Source: Desulfuromonas sp.
GTDB taxonomy: Bacteria > Desulfobacterota > Desulfuromonadia > Desulfuromonadales > Geothermobacteraceae
NCBI GenBank assembly: GCA_002868905.1
Contig: PKUA01000029.1
Coordinates: forward strand, 80,204 to 144,203
Direction: 5' to 3'
DNA length: 64,000 nt
Part shown: piece after piece, positions 25,950 to 34,733 of the stretch
Layout: each line of letters starts with the position of its first letter
How positions within the stretch are numbered: the stretch's first letter is position 1
Notes under the pieces: generated by a model
Told to the model about the DNA's origin: nothing
Databases searched by the model: none
What the model saw: only the letters and a program-made list of their open reading frames with translations
Translations under genes and position numbers: made by a program

Positions 25950-26006
25950 TCAGCAGGGGTGAACGTTACCGGAAGAGATGACACGCGGCTTGGCATACTT
26001 TTTCAT
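25950..26006 (-). CDS. GeoRSP precursor peptide, 18 residues
   Basis: The reading frame MKKYAKPRVISSGNVHPC lies between the radical SAM enzyme and the SPASM protein, with an AAAAGGAG site six bases before its ATG. Position, size and the invariant-looking basic start and HPC end fit the ribosomally made peptide of the GeoRSP system. The single Cys18 and His16 are likely modification or metal-binding sites; which residues are modified is unknown. It is too short for most gene finders. It is tightly coupled to the following gene. Confidence 0.85.
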   Translation of the reverse strand: MKKYAKPRVISSGNVHPC

Positions 26007-26036
26007 GATCGACTCCTTTTGGGTTGAGAGTGGTTT

Positions 26037-26065
26037 GTAGAGACGCCCCGGCGGGGCGTCTCTAC
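26037..26065. repeat. GAGACG palindrome within the GeoRSP operon
   Basis: GTAGAGACGCCCC and GGGGCGTCTCTAC form perfect 13-bp arms with a three-base loop. It is the same family as the cluster at 13742-13920 and lies in the 74-base gap between the radical SAM gene and the precursor peptide. In the mRNA it would be a stable hairpin that could set the ratio of upstream and downstream messages. Confidence 0.88.
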
Positions 26066-26080
26066 AAAAAACGGACGAAA

Positions 26081-27082
26081 TTATTTCCAACAGTGCGGGT
26101 CGGGCTCGGAAAAATCACCGGTTTCGGCAAAAGCGCGCGCCGTGCAACCGCCGAGACAGTCCTCGTAGGCGCCGCAGCCGACACATTTCCCTTTCGCCTC
26201 CTTGGTGCGCATCTTCAGCAACAGCGGTGATTCGTTCCAGAGCGTGTCAAAATCATCCCGCAGAATGTTACCGACCACCAGCGGGATGAAACCGCACGGG
26301 GTAATATCACCGTTCGGTCGCAGATGAAGCGAGAGTTTGCCACAGCTGCTCCCTTTGACCAACGGGTCCGCGTCGTAACCGGGGAGAGACGCGATAACCG
26401 GATCATCGAAGGAGATGGAAAGGTCATCGGTCTCCTGCTTGACCTCAAGAGCCTCCCGGTAGAAGTCTTTCCATTCCTCCGGAGTCAGATCGAGTTCTTC
26501 CCGGTTCTGAAACCCGCGCCCGCTACACTTGAAGTTGTGCAGGTAGACCTGCTTAACCTCATGCTCGCGGGCAAGCTGCAGCAGCTCGCGGAATTGGCGA
26601 AAGTTGATCCGGGAGATGACGGCGCTCATGGTTGTGCGGATTCCAGCTGACGCAAGGTGCTGAAGAGCGGCGGTGGCCCGGTCGAAAGAACCGGGCATGC
26701 AGCGAAACTCGTCATGCAGACCGGCCTCCGCGCTGTCAATGCTGATTCCGACGCTTTTGAAACCGGCCGCCTTGACCTTCTCGGCGGCACCGGCATCCAA
26801 CAACCAGCCGTTGGAGTTCATCGACACATTCAAGCCCTGGGCCGTCGCGTACCCGGCGAGGTCGTAAAGATCGGGACGGATCAACGGCTCGCCACCACCG
26901 AAGTTGATAAATGGCACTTGCTTCTGCCGCAGGATATCGACGACCTGTTTCAACTCGGCCAGCGAAAGTTCCGGCACCTGCTCCTCGCGGCTGTAACAGT
27001 GGCTGCAGCTGAAATTACAGCGGAACGAGAGGGTCCAGTTGAACGTCAGCGGCGCTGAAAGTAAGGTGTTCTGCTCACGCAT
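26081..27082 (-). CDS. GeoRSP system radical SAM/SPASM enzyme
   Basis: A 333-residue radical SAM enzyme. The SAM cluster motif CNFSCSHC (Cys22, 26, 29) is intact, followed by INFGGGEPLIRPDL and MNSNGWLL. The SPASM region has SCGKLSLHLRPNGDITPCGF, then CVGCGAYEDCLGGCTARA and a final DPHC. SPASM enzymes of this kind modify ribosomal peptides by radical crosslinking or epimerisation. The ATG overlaps the end of the PqqD-like gene by 8 bases. The substrate is inferred to be the 18-residue peptide encoded directly downstream. Confidence 0.93.
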   Translation of the reverse strand: MREQNTLLSAPLTFNWTLSFRCNFSCSHCYSREEQVPELSLAELKQVVDILRQKQVPFINFGGGEPLIRPDLYDLAGYATAQGLNVSMNSNGWLLDAGAAEKVKAAGFKSVGISIDSAEAGLHDEFRCMPGSFDRATAALQHLASAGIRTTMSAVISRINFRQFRELLQLAREHEVKQVYLHNFKCSGRGFQNREELDLTPEEWKDFYREALEVKQETDDLSISFDDPVIASLPGYDADPLVKGSSCGKLSLHLRPNGDITPCGFIPLVVGNILRDDFDTLWNESPLLLKMRTKEAKGKCVGCGAYEDCLGGCTARAFAETGDFSEPDPHCWK

Positions 27083-27386
27083 CGGTCACCCACCCCCGTT
27101 GTTGCAGGTCGACGAGGAATTCTCGCACGTCTTGCTCTAACTCCTCGGCCGCGACCTCGTACTCGGCACCGATCTCCTGCACGATAGCTGCGAGTTCAGT
27201 TTCGCCGTCGCAACGACGCCAGATCTCTCCGCCGAGGAGGTTGAGTTGATGCATGGTCCCGTTGACGACCAGGATCACCGTTCCCCCCTCCGAAATATCT
27301 TCACCTCGTTCAGCCGCTTCAAGCAGCTGCTGCTCCCGGCGCTGCTCGTGTCGCCAGATCACATCCGGGTTCCGCTTTGGTTTCAC
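27075..27386 (-). CDS. GeoRSP system PqqD-like peptide chaperone
   Basis: A protein of about 103 residues of the PqqD/RRE family, which binds the leader of a precursor peptide and hands it to the radical SAM enzyme. The family fold shows in GGTVILVVNGTMHQLNLLGGEIWRRCDGETELAAIVQEI followed by VAAEELEQDVREFLVDLQQRGWV. The start is taken at the GTG at 27386, about 9 bases after AAAGG; a GTG at 27395 is possible. It overlaps the radical SAM gene. Confidence 0.87.
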   Translation of the reverse strand: MKPKRNPDVIWRHEQRREQQLLEAAERGEDISEGGTVILVVNGTMHQLNLLGGEIWRRCDGETELAAIVQEIGAEYEVAAEELEQDVREFLVDLQQRGWVTDA

Positions 27387-27411
27387 AATACACACCTTTC
27401 CTTACCCCGTT

Positions 27412-28473
27412 TCATGATGTCCGATCCCGCCACAGAAGGGAGTTGGTCAACAGGAACAGAAAACCGACCAGGGTCGCTACCTTGCCGTAAAACGGTACGC
27501 CAGCCGCCGTCGCTGTCAAGCCCCAGGCCTGGACCAGACCGCCGCCAATGACCATGCCGATCACCACCAGACCGGCGTCGGCATCCCCTTCCCCCGCTTT
27601 AATCAACTGACGGAATGGGCAACCGCCGATCAGCACTGACAACCAGCCGACCAGCGCCATGCCGGCAAAACTCCAAAAATGCTGCAGATGGGCGCCGGGC
27701 TGACCGTACATCCCGAGCCGGAACTGTCCGCTGAACAGGTTGAATCCGACCGCCACCACCACGAAGACCAGCAGGCCCCAGAGCAACGGGGTACGCCCTC
27801 GCATCAGGAAACTGTCCCTGATGCTGCCGGTAATGCAGAATCGGCTCCGTTGCGCCAGCATGCCCAGCAGCAGGCCGGCACCGAGCGACAGCAGCATCGG
27901 CGCATGCTGGGCCGCGCTGCCGCTGGTGGAAAACAGCAGGAACCCGGGGCGGAACAGGTAAAACAGCAGCAGGGCAACACCAAGACACGGTATCCACCAG
28001 CCGCTGCCACGCTGCTTTTCCGCCCGGCCAAAATGAATGCCGGCGGCGAGTCCGCGCAGTCCGATCCACACCCCTGCGACCAGTCCAGCCAGGCCGGCCA
28101 GGCTGGTCAAGTCACCGGCCGTCAGACGGAGGAACAATTTAATCGGGCAACCGATAAAAACGCCGCAGCCGATCATCAGGAAAATCCCGGCAAGAAGGCG
28201 GACCAGCGGAGCGCTCCCGCCACGGCTGTTAAACTCGCGAAACAGGCCGGCGCTGAGGACGGCCCCGAGAACAAAACCGATAATCTCCGGACGGAGGTAC
28301 TGCATGCGGGCATTGTCATGCAGGCCGAGGGCACCGGCGCTGTTTTCCAGGAAACAGGAGATACAGATCCCCGAGTTTTCCGGATTGCCCGCCACGGCGA
28401 GACCGACGCCGGCGATGCCGAGGGCGAGACTGGCGACGATCACCAGCCAGAAATGTCGATCGAGAGTCGGCAT
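27412..28473 (-). CDS. YedE-family putative selenium transporter
   Basis: A 353-residue membrane protein of the YeeE/YedE family with about nine hydrophobic segments. Family cysteine motifs are present: SGICISCFLEN, GCGVFIGCPIKLFLRLTAGDLTSL, QRSRFCITGSIRD and GGCPFRQLIKAGEGD. The YeeE branch carries thiosulfate, and the YedE branch is associated with selenium use. Two selenoprotein genes in the window fit a selenium role, but the gene is embedded in the GeoRSP operon, so the substrate may belong to that pathway. Confidence 0.87.
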   Translation of the reverse strand: MPTLDRHFWLVIVASLALGIAGVGLAVAGNPENSGICISCFLENSAGALGLHDNARMQYLRPEIIGFVLGAVLSAGLFREFNSRGGSAPLVRLLAGIFLMIGCGVFIGCPIKLFLRLTAGDLTSLAGLAGLVAGVWIGLRGLAAGIHFGRAEKQRGSGWWIPCLGVALLLFYLFRPGFLLFSTSGSAAQHAPMLLSLGAGLLLGMLAQRSRFCITGSIRDSFLMRGRTPLLWGLLVFVVVAVGFNLFSGQFRLGMYGQPGAHLQHFWSFAGMALVGWLSVLIGGCPFRQLIKAGEGDADAGLVVIGMVIGGGLVQAWGLTATAAGVPFYGKVATLVGFLFLLTNSLLWRDRTS

Positions 28474-28476
28474 ACT

Positions 28477-29016
28477 CTATTCACACCCTCCCGCCAACCT
28501 GCTCTGCAGGTAGTAGAGATCACGCATGGTCTCCTGCAGGGAGCTGTTGTCCGGGTGTTGTTTCACCTGTGCTCCGACCTGCCGCAACCCTTCATCGACC
28601 ACCCGGCTGATGGACTCGTAACGCGAGAGCGGGCTCTTCGCATCGACGTAATCGCCGTTCCCCTTCACCCCCCGGACAAAGCTGGCCGTCGCCGGCTGCC
28701 ACGCCTGCTGGGCGAGGAGGATTTCACCGCGTAAAATATCTCCATGCGGCTCGCCGGGGTACTCACGCCCCAGCTCCTTGAGCTTCAACAACGCCGCGGC
28801 GTACTCGCCCGAAGCCGTGAGGTCCACGACGGGCGCATAGGTCTGTTTGAGGAAGTCGGTCCGCGCCCGGGCCAGCATCTGCTTCTCCATGGCCCGATCC
28901 AGGCGTCCCCCATGCATCGCACCCGCCTCCGGCTGCGGGGTCAGAACGAGTAGCAGCAGACCGCCGGCCACGACCAGCAGGCCGACAAGATGAAGCATGT
29001 CAAACCGGTCCGGCAT
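28477..29016 (-). CDS. Membrane-anchored TPR-like protein
   Basis: A 179-residue protein with one N-terminal transmembrane helix (residues about 8-26) and a periplasmic helical part. ASGEYAAALLKLKELGREYPGEPHGDILRGEILLAQQAWQPATASFVRGV has tetratricopeptide spacing. The start is the ATG at 29016, three bases after the preceding stop; it ends 3 bases before the YedE start. No known family; probably a scaffold for the neighbouring envelope proteins. Confidence 0.7.
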   Translation of the reverse strand: MPDRFDMLHLVGLLVVAGGLLLLVLTPQPEAGAMHGGRLDRAMEKQMLARARTDFLKQTYAPVVDLTASGEYAAALLKLKELGREYPGEPHGDILRGEILLAQQAWQPATASFVRGVKGNGDYVDAKSPLSRYESISRVVDEGLRQVGAQVKQHPDNSSLQETMRDLYYLQSRLAGGCE

Positions 29017-29019
29017 CAA

Positions 29020-29925
29020 TCAAAACTCCTGGTAAGGGGGCATATTGGCGCGTCGCGCCATTTCCCGCAACGGATCGTAATCGCTGTCGACCAACTGGTC
29101 GAAACCATCAACCCAGGCGCCATCCAGAACCTTGACGACCTCACCGTCCAGTTCGACCGTCACCTCGGGTGTCAACTCCAGCAGGGCACGTTGAAACCTG
29201 TTGACCAGGTCCGTATCGAGCCTTTTCGCCGCCCCGAAGGTGCAGTAGGGAAAAATCCGACTCTGGCCAATAATGTTGAAATCGTCGGCGCGTATTTTCC
29301 CTTCCGCGGCCATGGTTTCCAAATCGAGGGCGGGAGCGGCTGCGACGTCGTAAGCGCCGAAATAAACCCCGTAGACCACCTTTTCATGCTTGAAGGAACC
29401 GTGCGGGATGCCGTAATAGGAGAGATCGGTCTCCGGGTCGAATCCGGCCTGCAACATCAGGTCATACTGAGCGAGAAAACCGCTCGGCGCCAGCTGCGGC
29501 CCGAACAGCATCCGCTTCCCCTTCATATCGTCGATGGTTTTGATCCCGCTCCCCTTGCGCGAAATAATTGCTCCGGCGGTGCGGGATCCGTACTCTCCCC
29601 GCCTCTCGGTAGCGACCAGACTCAGCCCGGCCTCCTTGTGCAATATGATGTAAAGCAGGGAATTGGTATGGGTAAAGTCGAATTCTCCGGCCTTGAACCG
29701 CTCGGGGAAATCCTGCGTATCGACCGGCACCAACTTGAAGTTAACGCCAAGCTTTTCACCCAGATACCGGGTCAGGGGTTGAAACCGCTGGATCGTCTCA
29801 GCCTCGCTGTTGCAATTCATGTAACCGATGGTGTAGGTCGGTCGCTCAGTCTCAGGCTGACATCCAGCCAGCAGACTCAAGGCGATCAACAGCAACAGGG
29901 TTATCAGGAAGGATGATAATTTCAT
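29020..29925 (-). CDS. PhnD-like periplasmic binding lipoprotein
   Basis: A 301-residue binding protein of the phosphate/phosphite/phosphonate (PhnD) family. It is a lipoprotein (LLAGC, Cys22). TIGYMNCNSEAETIQRFQPLTRYLGEKLGVNFKLVP, FDFTHTNSLLYI and GKRMLFGPQLAPSGFLAQYDLM are typical of the fold. No ABC permease or ATPase genes are adjacent, so it may sense or chaperone an oxyanion or small ligand for this operon instead of feeding an importer. ATGA overlap with the gene upstream. Confidence 0.85.
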   Translation of the reverse strand: MKLSSFLITLLLLIALSLLAGCQPETERPTYTIGYMNCNSEAETIQRFQPLTRYLGEKLGVNFKLVPVDTQDFPERFKAGEFDFTHTNSLLYIILHKEAGLSLVATERRGEYGSRTAGAIISRKGSGIKTIDDMKGKRMLFGPQLAPSGFLAQYDLMLQAGFDPETDLSYYGIPHGSFKHEKVVYGVYFGAYDVAAAPALDLETMAAEGKIRADDFNIIGQSRIFPYCTFGAAKRLDTDLVNRFQRALLELTPEVTVELDGEVVKVLDGAWVDGFDQLVDSDYDPLREMARRANMPPYQEF

Positions 29926-31013
29926 TCTCTGTCTTTCTTCGGGATCGGTGGCTGTGGCAAATCCGGTTCCTGTGGAAGCGGGGCATCCCAGCGGACCGGA
30001 CCGACATCGGCCCGATCAGATTGATCGCGCACCAGACCGGCGACCCGGCTGCTTTTCCCCCACCAGTTACGACCGATCGACATCTCGTCGCTACCGTCGT
30101 TGATGACAGCGTATTCACCATTGTCCGAAAGGTCGTTCCCGACGATGGTCCCGCCGGATTCGATCCAGCGGATACCGGCCCGACCGTTGCCGGCAATCCT
30201 GTTTCCAACGAGGTTAATATCTGATTCTTCAAAAAAGGTGCCATGCTCGGCGTTGCCCTGCAGCCAATTTCCATCGATCTCCCCCCGGCTCCGCTGCAGG
30301 TAGAGGCCTCTGCGGTTGCGGGTGATCGTATTACCGCGGGCGACCAGGTCTGAATCGCGCAGGCTGACACCATTGGCCAAGTTCCCCTCGATCAGGTTGT
30401 TGACCAGTTCGATATCGCTGTAAACGCAGCGCACACCCCAGTTTCCACCCCTGACCGTCGATTCCACCATGCGCACGGTCGAGTCGCGAAACTGAATACC
30501 GTTGAAGTTGTCTACGATGCGGCAGCGCTCAATTGAAACGGTCGACTCCTGGAACTGAAAGGCGCGCCGGTTATGGCGGAACACGCTGTCTCGCACCTTT
30601 CCCCGCCCGAAATGAGCGTGAAACCCGCGATAGGCAAACTCGACCAGACAGTGTTCCAGGCGATTATCGTTCTCGGACGCCATCATGTTGATCGCCCCCC
30701 AGAAACCGGGGAAGCCGTCACCGGCCGCGGTGAAACGGATCGGCGCCTCGGCGGTCCCGAGGGCGAGCAGTTCCCCCTGGACAAAAAGTTCGTGCTCGCC
30801 GATCCCGTCCCCGTTGGTATCGTTACGGGTAAAACGAATGACGCTTCCTGGGCGGATTTCCAGCCGGACCTCGGGTGCCACCGTCAGGATTCCGTCGATC
30901 AGGATCTCGCCTTCCCACACCGTGTCCTGCCATAATGTCTGTTCGCCGCGATACACGGTCTCGGCCCATGCCGTAACGGGAGCCAGGAGCAGCAGCAGGA
31001 GCAACAACCTCAT
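29922..31013 (-). CDS. Secreted right-handed beta-helix protein (NosD-like)
   Basis: A 363-residue protein with a signal peptide ending TAWA and about ten beta-helix coils rich in N-x-I/G turns (RDSVFRHNRRAFQF, NNLIEGNLANGVSL, GNTITRNRRGLYL, GNRIAGNGRAGI). NosD, a periplasmic beta-helix protein of nitrous oxide reductase maturation, is the closest well-known comparison, along with CASH-domain carbohydrate-binding proteins. A proline-rich tail ends it. ATGA overlaps on both sides show tight coupling. Confidence 0.82.
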   Translation of the reverse strand: MRLLLLLLLLAPVTAWAETVYRGEQTLWQDTVWEGEILIDGILTVAPEVRLEIRPGSVIRFTRNDTNGDGIGEHELFVQGELLALGTAEAPIRFTAAGDGFPGFWGAINMMASENDNRLEHCLVEFAYRGFHAHFGRGKVRDSVFRHNRRAFQFQESTVSIERCRIVDNFNGIQFRDSTVRMVESTVRGGNWGVRCVYSDIELVNNLIEGNLANGVSLRDSDLVARGNTITRNRRGLYLQRSRGEIDGNWLQGNAEHGTFFEESDINLVGNRIAGNGRAGIRWIESGGTIVGNDLSDNGEYAVINDGSDEMSIGRNWWGKSSRVAGLVRDQSDRADVGPVRWDAPLPQEPDLPQPPIPKKDRE

Positions 31014-31798
31014 GGGCCCACCTCCACCCTCTGCAGGTGGTCGACCCGGTTGTCGACAAAACGGATACGTCCGGTCTCCATGGCGGAACCGACAAGACCG
31101 AGGTCATTTCCGCGAATTTCCACCTCCTGCAAAACCGTTTGACACCCTGGCCCGAGCACCACCCCTTCCTCGTCGTGCCCGACGATGTTACCGCGACGGA
31201 TGTCCAGGGAACCTTCGCCCCAGCAGAGGATGCCGGTTTCACCCCGGTCTATCAGGACATCGGTTCCGCTGAAACGTCCCCCGTTCTGCAGAATGACACC
31301 GTAGCGGTTGTCGGTGACAACCACCTGGTCGAGAACGGCACTGGCTCCGCTGACCAGCAGGGCTGTCTCAGCACCGGACAACCGGACATTGTTAAAGCGC
31401 CCTACCCCTCCGGCGATAAGCTCGATACCTGCCCAGCCCGTCTCCCCGGCGTCCTCGCTCCCGACAGTTACATAAGGAAGGACATGAACCGGCTCGGCAC
31501 CAGCGGCACCGACGACCAGTTCACCTTCAACCAGCAACTCGACCTTGGAAGAGAGGAACTCAGGATCGATCTTGGTCGAGTCGGTCGAGTGAACGAGGAT
31601 GGTGCTTCCCGGCTCGATCACCAGTCGGGCACCCACCGGAACACGAACGTCGGCGACGAGGTGCACGATGTCGTGCAGGACCGTCTCCCCCGCGAGCACA
31701 CCGGCGAGTTCGAAAACGTTGGCCTGCCCGGTTGTCTGCCTGGGGGCGGAACAAGCCGTGAGCAGCAGGCAAAGCAGCAGACCGAGTCGATATACCAT
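31010..31798 (-). CDS. Beta-helix lipoprotein
   Basis: A 262-residue lipoprotein (MVYRLGLLLCLLLTACS, lipobox Cys16) with parallel beta-helix repeats, e.g. RFNNVRLSGAETALLVSG, LDQVVVTDNRYGVIL and FSGTDVLIDRGETGILCWG. It resembles the following beta-helix protein and the two are probably paralogues that pair in the envelope. The start shares a base with the preceding stop (TGATG). Function unknown. Confidence 0.78.
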   Translation of the reverse strand: MVYRLGLLLCLLLTACSAPRQTTGQANVFELAGVLAGETVLHDIVHLVADVRVPVGARLVIEPGSTILVHSTDSTKIDPEFLSSKVELLVEGELVVGAAGAEPVHVLPYVTVGSEDAGETGWAGIELIAGGVGRFNNVRLSGAETALLVSGASAVLDQVVVTDNRYGVILQNGGRFSGTDVLIDRGETGILCWGEGSLDIRRGNIVGHDEEGVVLGPGCQTVLQEVEIRGNDLGLVGSAMETGRIRFVDNRVDHLQRVEVGP

Positions 31799-32271
31799 CA
31801 GATCCAGCCTTGCTTTTGGAGAAACCGGCGAGCCGTGGCCAGCGGGGGTGCTCCGGATTCAACCCTGCCGATCAGGCGCCGCACCTGCTCCGGTTGCAAC
31901 AGCCCCTGCAATTTTTTCAACGCGGGGACAACCAGCGAGAATTGCAACTCCTCCAGGGGCCGTGGGCCGCTGAAGAGGCTGGAAAGAGCCTCGACCTTGA
32001 AAACACGAGTCGCTCCGACCATCTCGTCGGGTGAGAACACCAGGTCGACCCGGTCCTCTTGCAGAGCCTGCTGCCCGCCGCCGGGCGGGATGGTGACCAG
32101 GTTCGATTCGATGCCGGTCTTTTCCTGCAGGTAAATGGTGACGACCGCCGACAGGAGCTGCTGTCGTGCCCCCCCGTCAGTGGCGACGAACAGCTTCGGT
32201 CCGAAACAGGCGACGGCCGGTGTTCCGGAGAGCAAACAGATGCCCAGCGCCAACAGGATGACGTATCTCAT
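31798..32271 (-). CDS. Small secreted substrate-binding-like protein
   Basis: A 157-residue exported protein. The signal peptide ends near AVAC; the mature part has LFVATDGGARQQLLSAVVTIYLQEKTGIESNLVTIPPGGGQQALQEDRVDLVFSPDE, which resembles the N-terminal lobe of OpuAC/PBP-like periplasmic binding proteins. It is only about half the usual length, so it is either a one-lobe protein or a truncated derivative. ATGA overlap with the 4Fe-4S membrane protein upstream. Confidence 0.65.
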   Translation of the reverse strand: MRYVILLALGICLLSGTPAVACFGPKLFVATDGGARQQLLSAVVTIYLQEKTGIESNLVTIPPGGGQQALQEDRVDLVFSPDEMVGATRVFKVEALSSLFSGPRPLEELQFSLVVPALKKLQGLLQPEQVRRLIGRVESGAPPLATARRFLQKQGWI

Positions 32272-33770
32272 CGGACGAACAGCCATTCAAAGATGGTGGC
32301 GCCGGTCATGCCGCCGACGATCAGGGCCGAGACGATAACACCGAACAGATACCCCCGGTCCACGCCCAGGGTATTGCAACAGCGTCGCGCGGCAACGATG
32401 GACAGGCTGAACCCTGCGAGCAGAATAAGCGAAACCAGCCACTTCAAAATATCGAGGGTAACAAGCACTCCCGGCGGGGTGATGGTCTGCATCACGTTCA
32501 AGGCCAGATAGCTCCGAACCCCGCTCGGGTCCTGAAGCACCAACGGAAGGTAACCGATCTTGGCGTTAAGTTTGACCACGGCGAGAATCAGGTGCACCGC
32601 CAGCAGCAGCGGAATCAGGGGGAGCGCCAGGGCACCGAGGCGGCGGCCAAAACCGGTGTGGTCCCCGCGAACCTCCGTTTCGGCAACCGGTTCCCCGTCA
32701 ACCGGTGGCGCCTCGCCGCCTGTCTGAGTTTCACTCAAACGCCAGAGAATCAGGCCGGGTAGCAGCAGCAGCAGCGGCAGCAGAAGGGCGATCCAGACAC
32801 AGGCGAGAAATTGAAATCCGTTGACCTGCCAACCAAGCAGCTGCGCGGTCTGCTCAGGGACCCAGAAAACCAGGTCGCGCAGATCGACATAAACCTTGCT
32901 GAAATTGGCTGTCAGCAGCCCGAGCAGCACGACGAAGAAGAGGGTCTCGCCACGTCGCATCCAGGCCGAACCGAAATCGGCCAACCAGGACCGCCTGCCG
33001 ACCAGGATATTGTCCTTGTCGCATTGCTTGACACAGTTGAGGCAAAGGGTGCAGTCAACGCTGTCGGTCAGGTGCTGTGGCACCAGGTCGACCGGACAAC
33101 CGGCCCGCCCCGAACGCCAGTAGAACACTCCCGGGCCGAGGGCAAACCGATTCCAGATCGGGGTGGTGGCGATACACGCCTGGCTCTCACATCCGTCACA
33201 GACGCTGCTTTCCCGCACCCGGAGATGAAATGGCGCCACCCGGGCGTAGAGCCCGAACAGGGCCCCGGCTGGGCAAAGAAGTGTACAGAAAGCGCGGCCC
33301 CGGAACACCAGCCCGGCCGTCACGGTCAATATCAGGACCACGGTCAACAGCCATGCGGTGTAGTCGGGGAAACGATGAATAGTGAAGAGATAGACCGACA
33401 ACTGCAGCACGATCAGCACCAGGGTCACCGGCAACAATCCCTGGAGCCACCGGGGGATGGAAGCTCCCAGTCCGAACCTGCTGACCAGGCCGTTCAGCCA
33501 ACCGAGAGGACAGACGGTACACCAGGCCCGGCCGAACAACAGGGCGACCACCACGATAATCATGATCCAGAGGACCCAGAAAAAATGGGTCGCAAAATTC
33601 AGATACATCAGTGGGTCGGGGACCTCGACGCCGGGAATGGCGTGATGATGCCAGCCGAAAGCGATCATGGCCAGCATCAGCAACAGGAAAACAGCCCGCA
33701 CCAGTCGCCAAGTCCAGGCAGACCGGAGCAGCGAACCCAGCCCCTTTATTTTTAACAGATCCGTGAACAT
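32268..33770 (-). CDS. NapH/NosR-like 4Fe-4S membrane protein
   Basis: About 500 residues with roughly ten transmembrane segments and a polyferredoxin core. Cysteine motifs are CTVCPLGW and CTLLCPAG between membrane helices (NapH/NosR/CcoG style), then CDGCESQACIA, CPVDLVP and a ferredoxin-type CTLCLNCVKQCDKDN. Proteins like this move electrons across the inner membrane from quinol to periplasmic partners or maturation systems. The ATG at 33770 is the likely start, but its ribosome site is weak and a TTG at 33821 is possible. A heme-binding lipoprotein in the same operon is a candidate acceptor. Confidence 0.85.
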   Translation of the reverse strand: MFTDLLKIKGLGSLLRSAWTWRLVRAVFLLLMLAMIAFGWHHHAIPGVEVPDPLMYLNFATHFFWVLWIMIIVVVALLFGRAWCTVCPLGWLNGLVSRFGLGASIPRWLQGLLPVTLVLIVLQLSVYLFTIHRFPDYTAWLLTVVLILTVTAGLVFRGRAFCTLLCPAGALFGLYARVAPFHLRVRESSVCDGCESQACIATTPIWNRFALGPGVFYWRSGRAGCPVDLVPQHLTDSVDCTLCLNCVKQCDKDNILVGRRSWLADFGSAWMRRGETLFFVVLLGLLTANFSKVYVDLRDLVFWVPEQTAQLLGWQVNGFQFLACVWIALLLPLLLLLPGLILWRLSETQTGGEAPPVDGEPVAETEVRGDHTGFGRRLGALALPLIPLLLAVHLILAVVKLNAKIGYLPLVLQDPSGVRSYLALNVMQTITPPGVLVTLDILKWLVSLILLAGFSLSIVAARRCCNTLGVDRGYLFGVIVSALIVGGMTGATIFEWLFVR

Positions 33771-33833
33771 CGAACGGTCAGCTGGCCTTTCGTCGGTGGA
33801 ACGGTTTGATCTTAACAGCAATCCGCCTGCCGG

Positions 33834-34733
33834 TTAGTGATAGATGTGATACGGCAGGACCATCTCGCCCTGGCTGTTCCGAAACAGGGTCCGTTTGCCG
33901 CTGATCATTTCAAGAGAGCGCGCCGACCACTCACGCACCACCTCGACCTCGTCATCCAGGGTTGTCCGCAAGGCAGCTTCGGCTTTCGGTCCGCCGATCG
34001 GGCCAAGAGCCGTGGCGGCAGCCATCCGGTTCTGCCAATCGGCGTCGCTCAACCCGGCGACCAGACCCTGCTCAGCGCGTGGGTCTTTCAATTTGCCGAG
34101 GGCATGGAATATCTCCCGCCGCATCGGCGAATCGAGCAACTGCAGCAGCACCGGCAAAGCGCGCCGGTCACCGATATCTCCGAGCGCCCGGATTGCGCCG
34201 GCGGCCCCTCTTGCAGGTGCACTCGGGAGATAGTCAAGCAGAGCCGGCAGGGCGCTCTTGTTCAACTTGATCAGGGAACGGGTGGCACGTTTACGGACCT
34301 CCCCGTCCGGATCATCCAGGGCAGCCACCAGGAAGGGAACCCCGTTGTCCTTGCCGATTTCTCCCAAGGCCCACGCCGCAACATAGCGTCGGTTCAGGCC
34401 GACATTCTGCAAGACCGCACCGATCGGCGTGACAGCCGCTTCGGCCTTCAGGGTGCCGAGGCCGGCGATGACGTATTCGCGACGCTCGTCATTTGGATCA
34501 TCGACCTTCTCCAACAGGTAGGGGATCGAGGCAACGCCCTGCTCCATGAGCACGCCATAGGCTCGCCCGTTCAGATCATTCTGAGTCTCACCGAGCAACT
34601 CGACCAGGGTGCGGAACGCCTCCGCCTGTCCGGTCTTGGCCCGGGTGGAGAGGCCTTCAAAATCGAGCGGCCCTTCCCGGGTGTCACACCCGACCAGCAG
34701 AAGCAGCAGAAGCAGGGGAAGCAGGTATTTCAT
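33834..34733 (-). CDS. HEAT-repeat lipoprotein
   Basis: A 299-residue lipoprotein (LLLVGCD, Cys16) built of HEAT or PBS-lyase-like repeats: VTPIGAVLQNVGLNRRYVAAWALGEIG, VPFLVAALDDPDGEVRKRATRSLIKL, RALPVLLQLLDSPMRREIFHALGKLKD, and one more. Such proteins are protein-binding scaffolds. Its start overlaps the preceding stop (TGATG). Partner unknown; probably another envelope protein of this operon. Confidence 0.85.
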   Translation of the reverse strand: MKYLLPLLLLLLLVGCDTREGPLDFEGLSTRAKTGQAEAFRTLVELLGETQNDLNGRAYGVLMEQGVASIPYLLEKVDDPNDERREYVIAGLGTLKAEAAVTPIGAVLQNVGLNRRYVAAWALGEIGKDNGVPFLVAALDDPDGEVRKRATRSLIKLNKSALPALLDYLPSAPARGAAGAIRALGDIGDRRALPVLLQLLDSPMRREIFHALGKLKDPRAEQGLVAGLSDADWQNRMAAATALGPIGGPKAEAALRTTLDDEVEVVREWSARSLEMISGKRTLFRNSQGEMVLPYHIYH

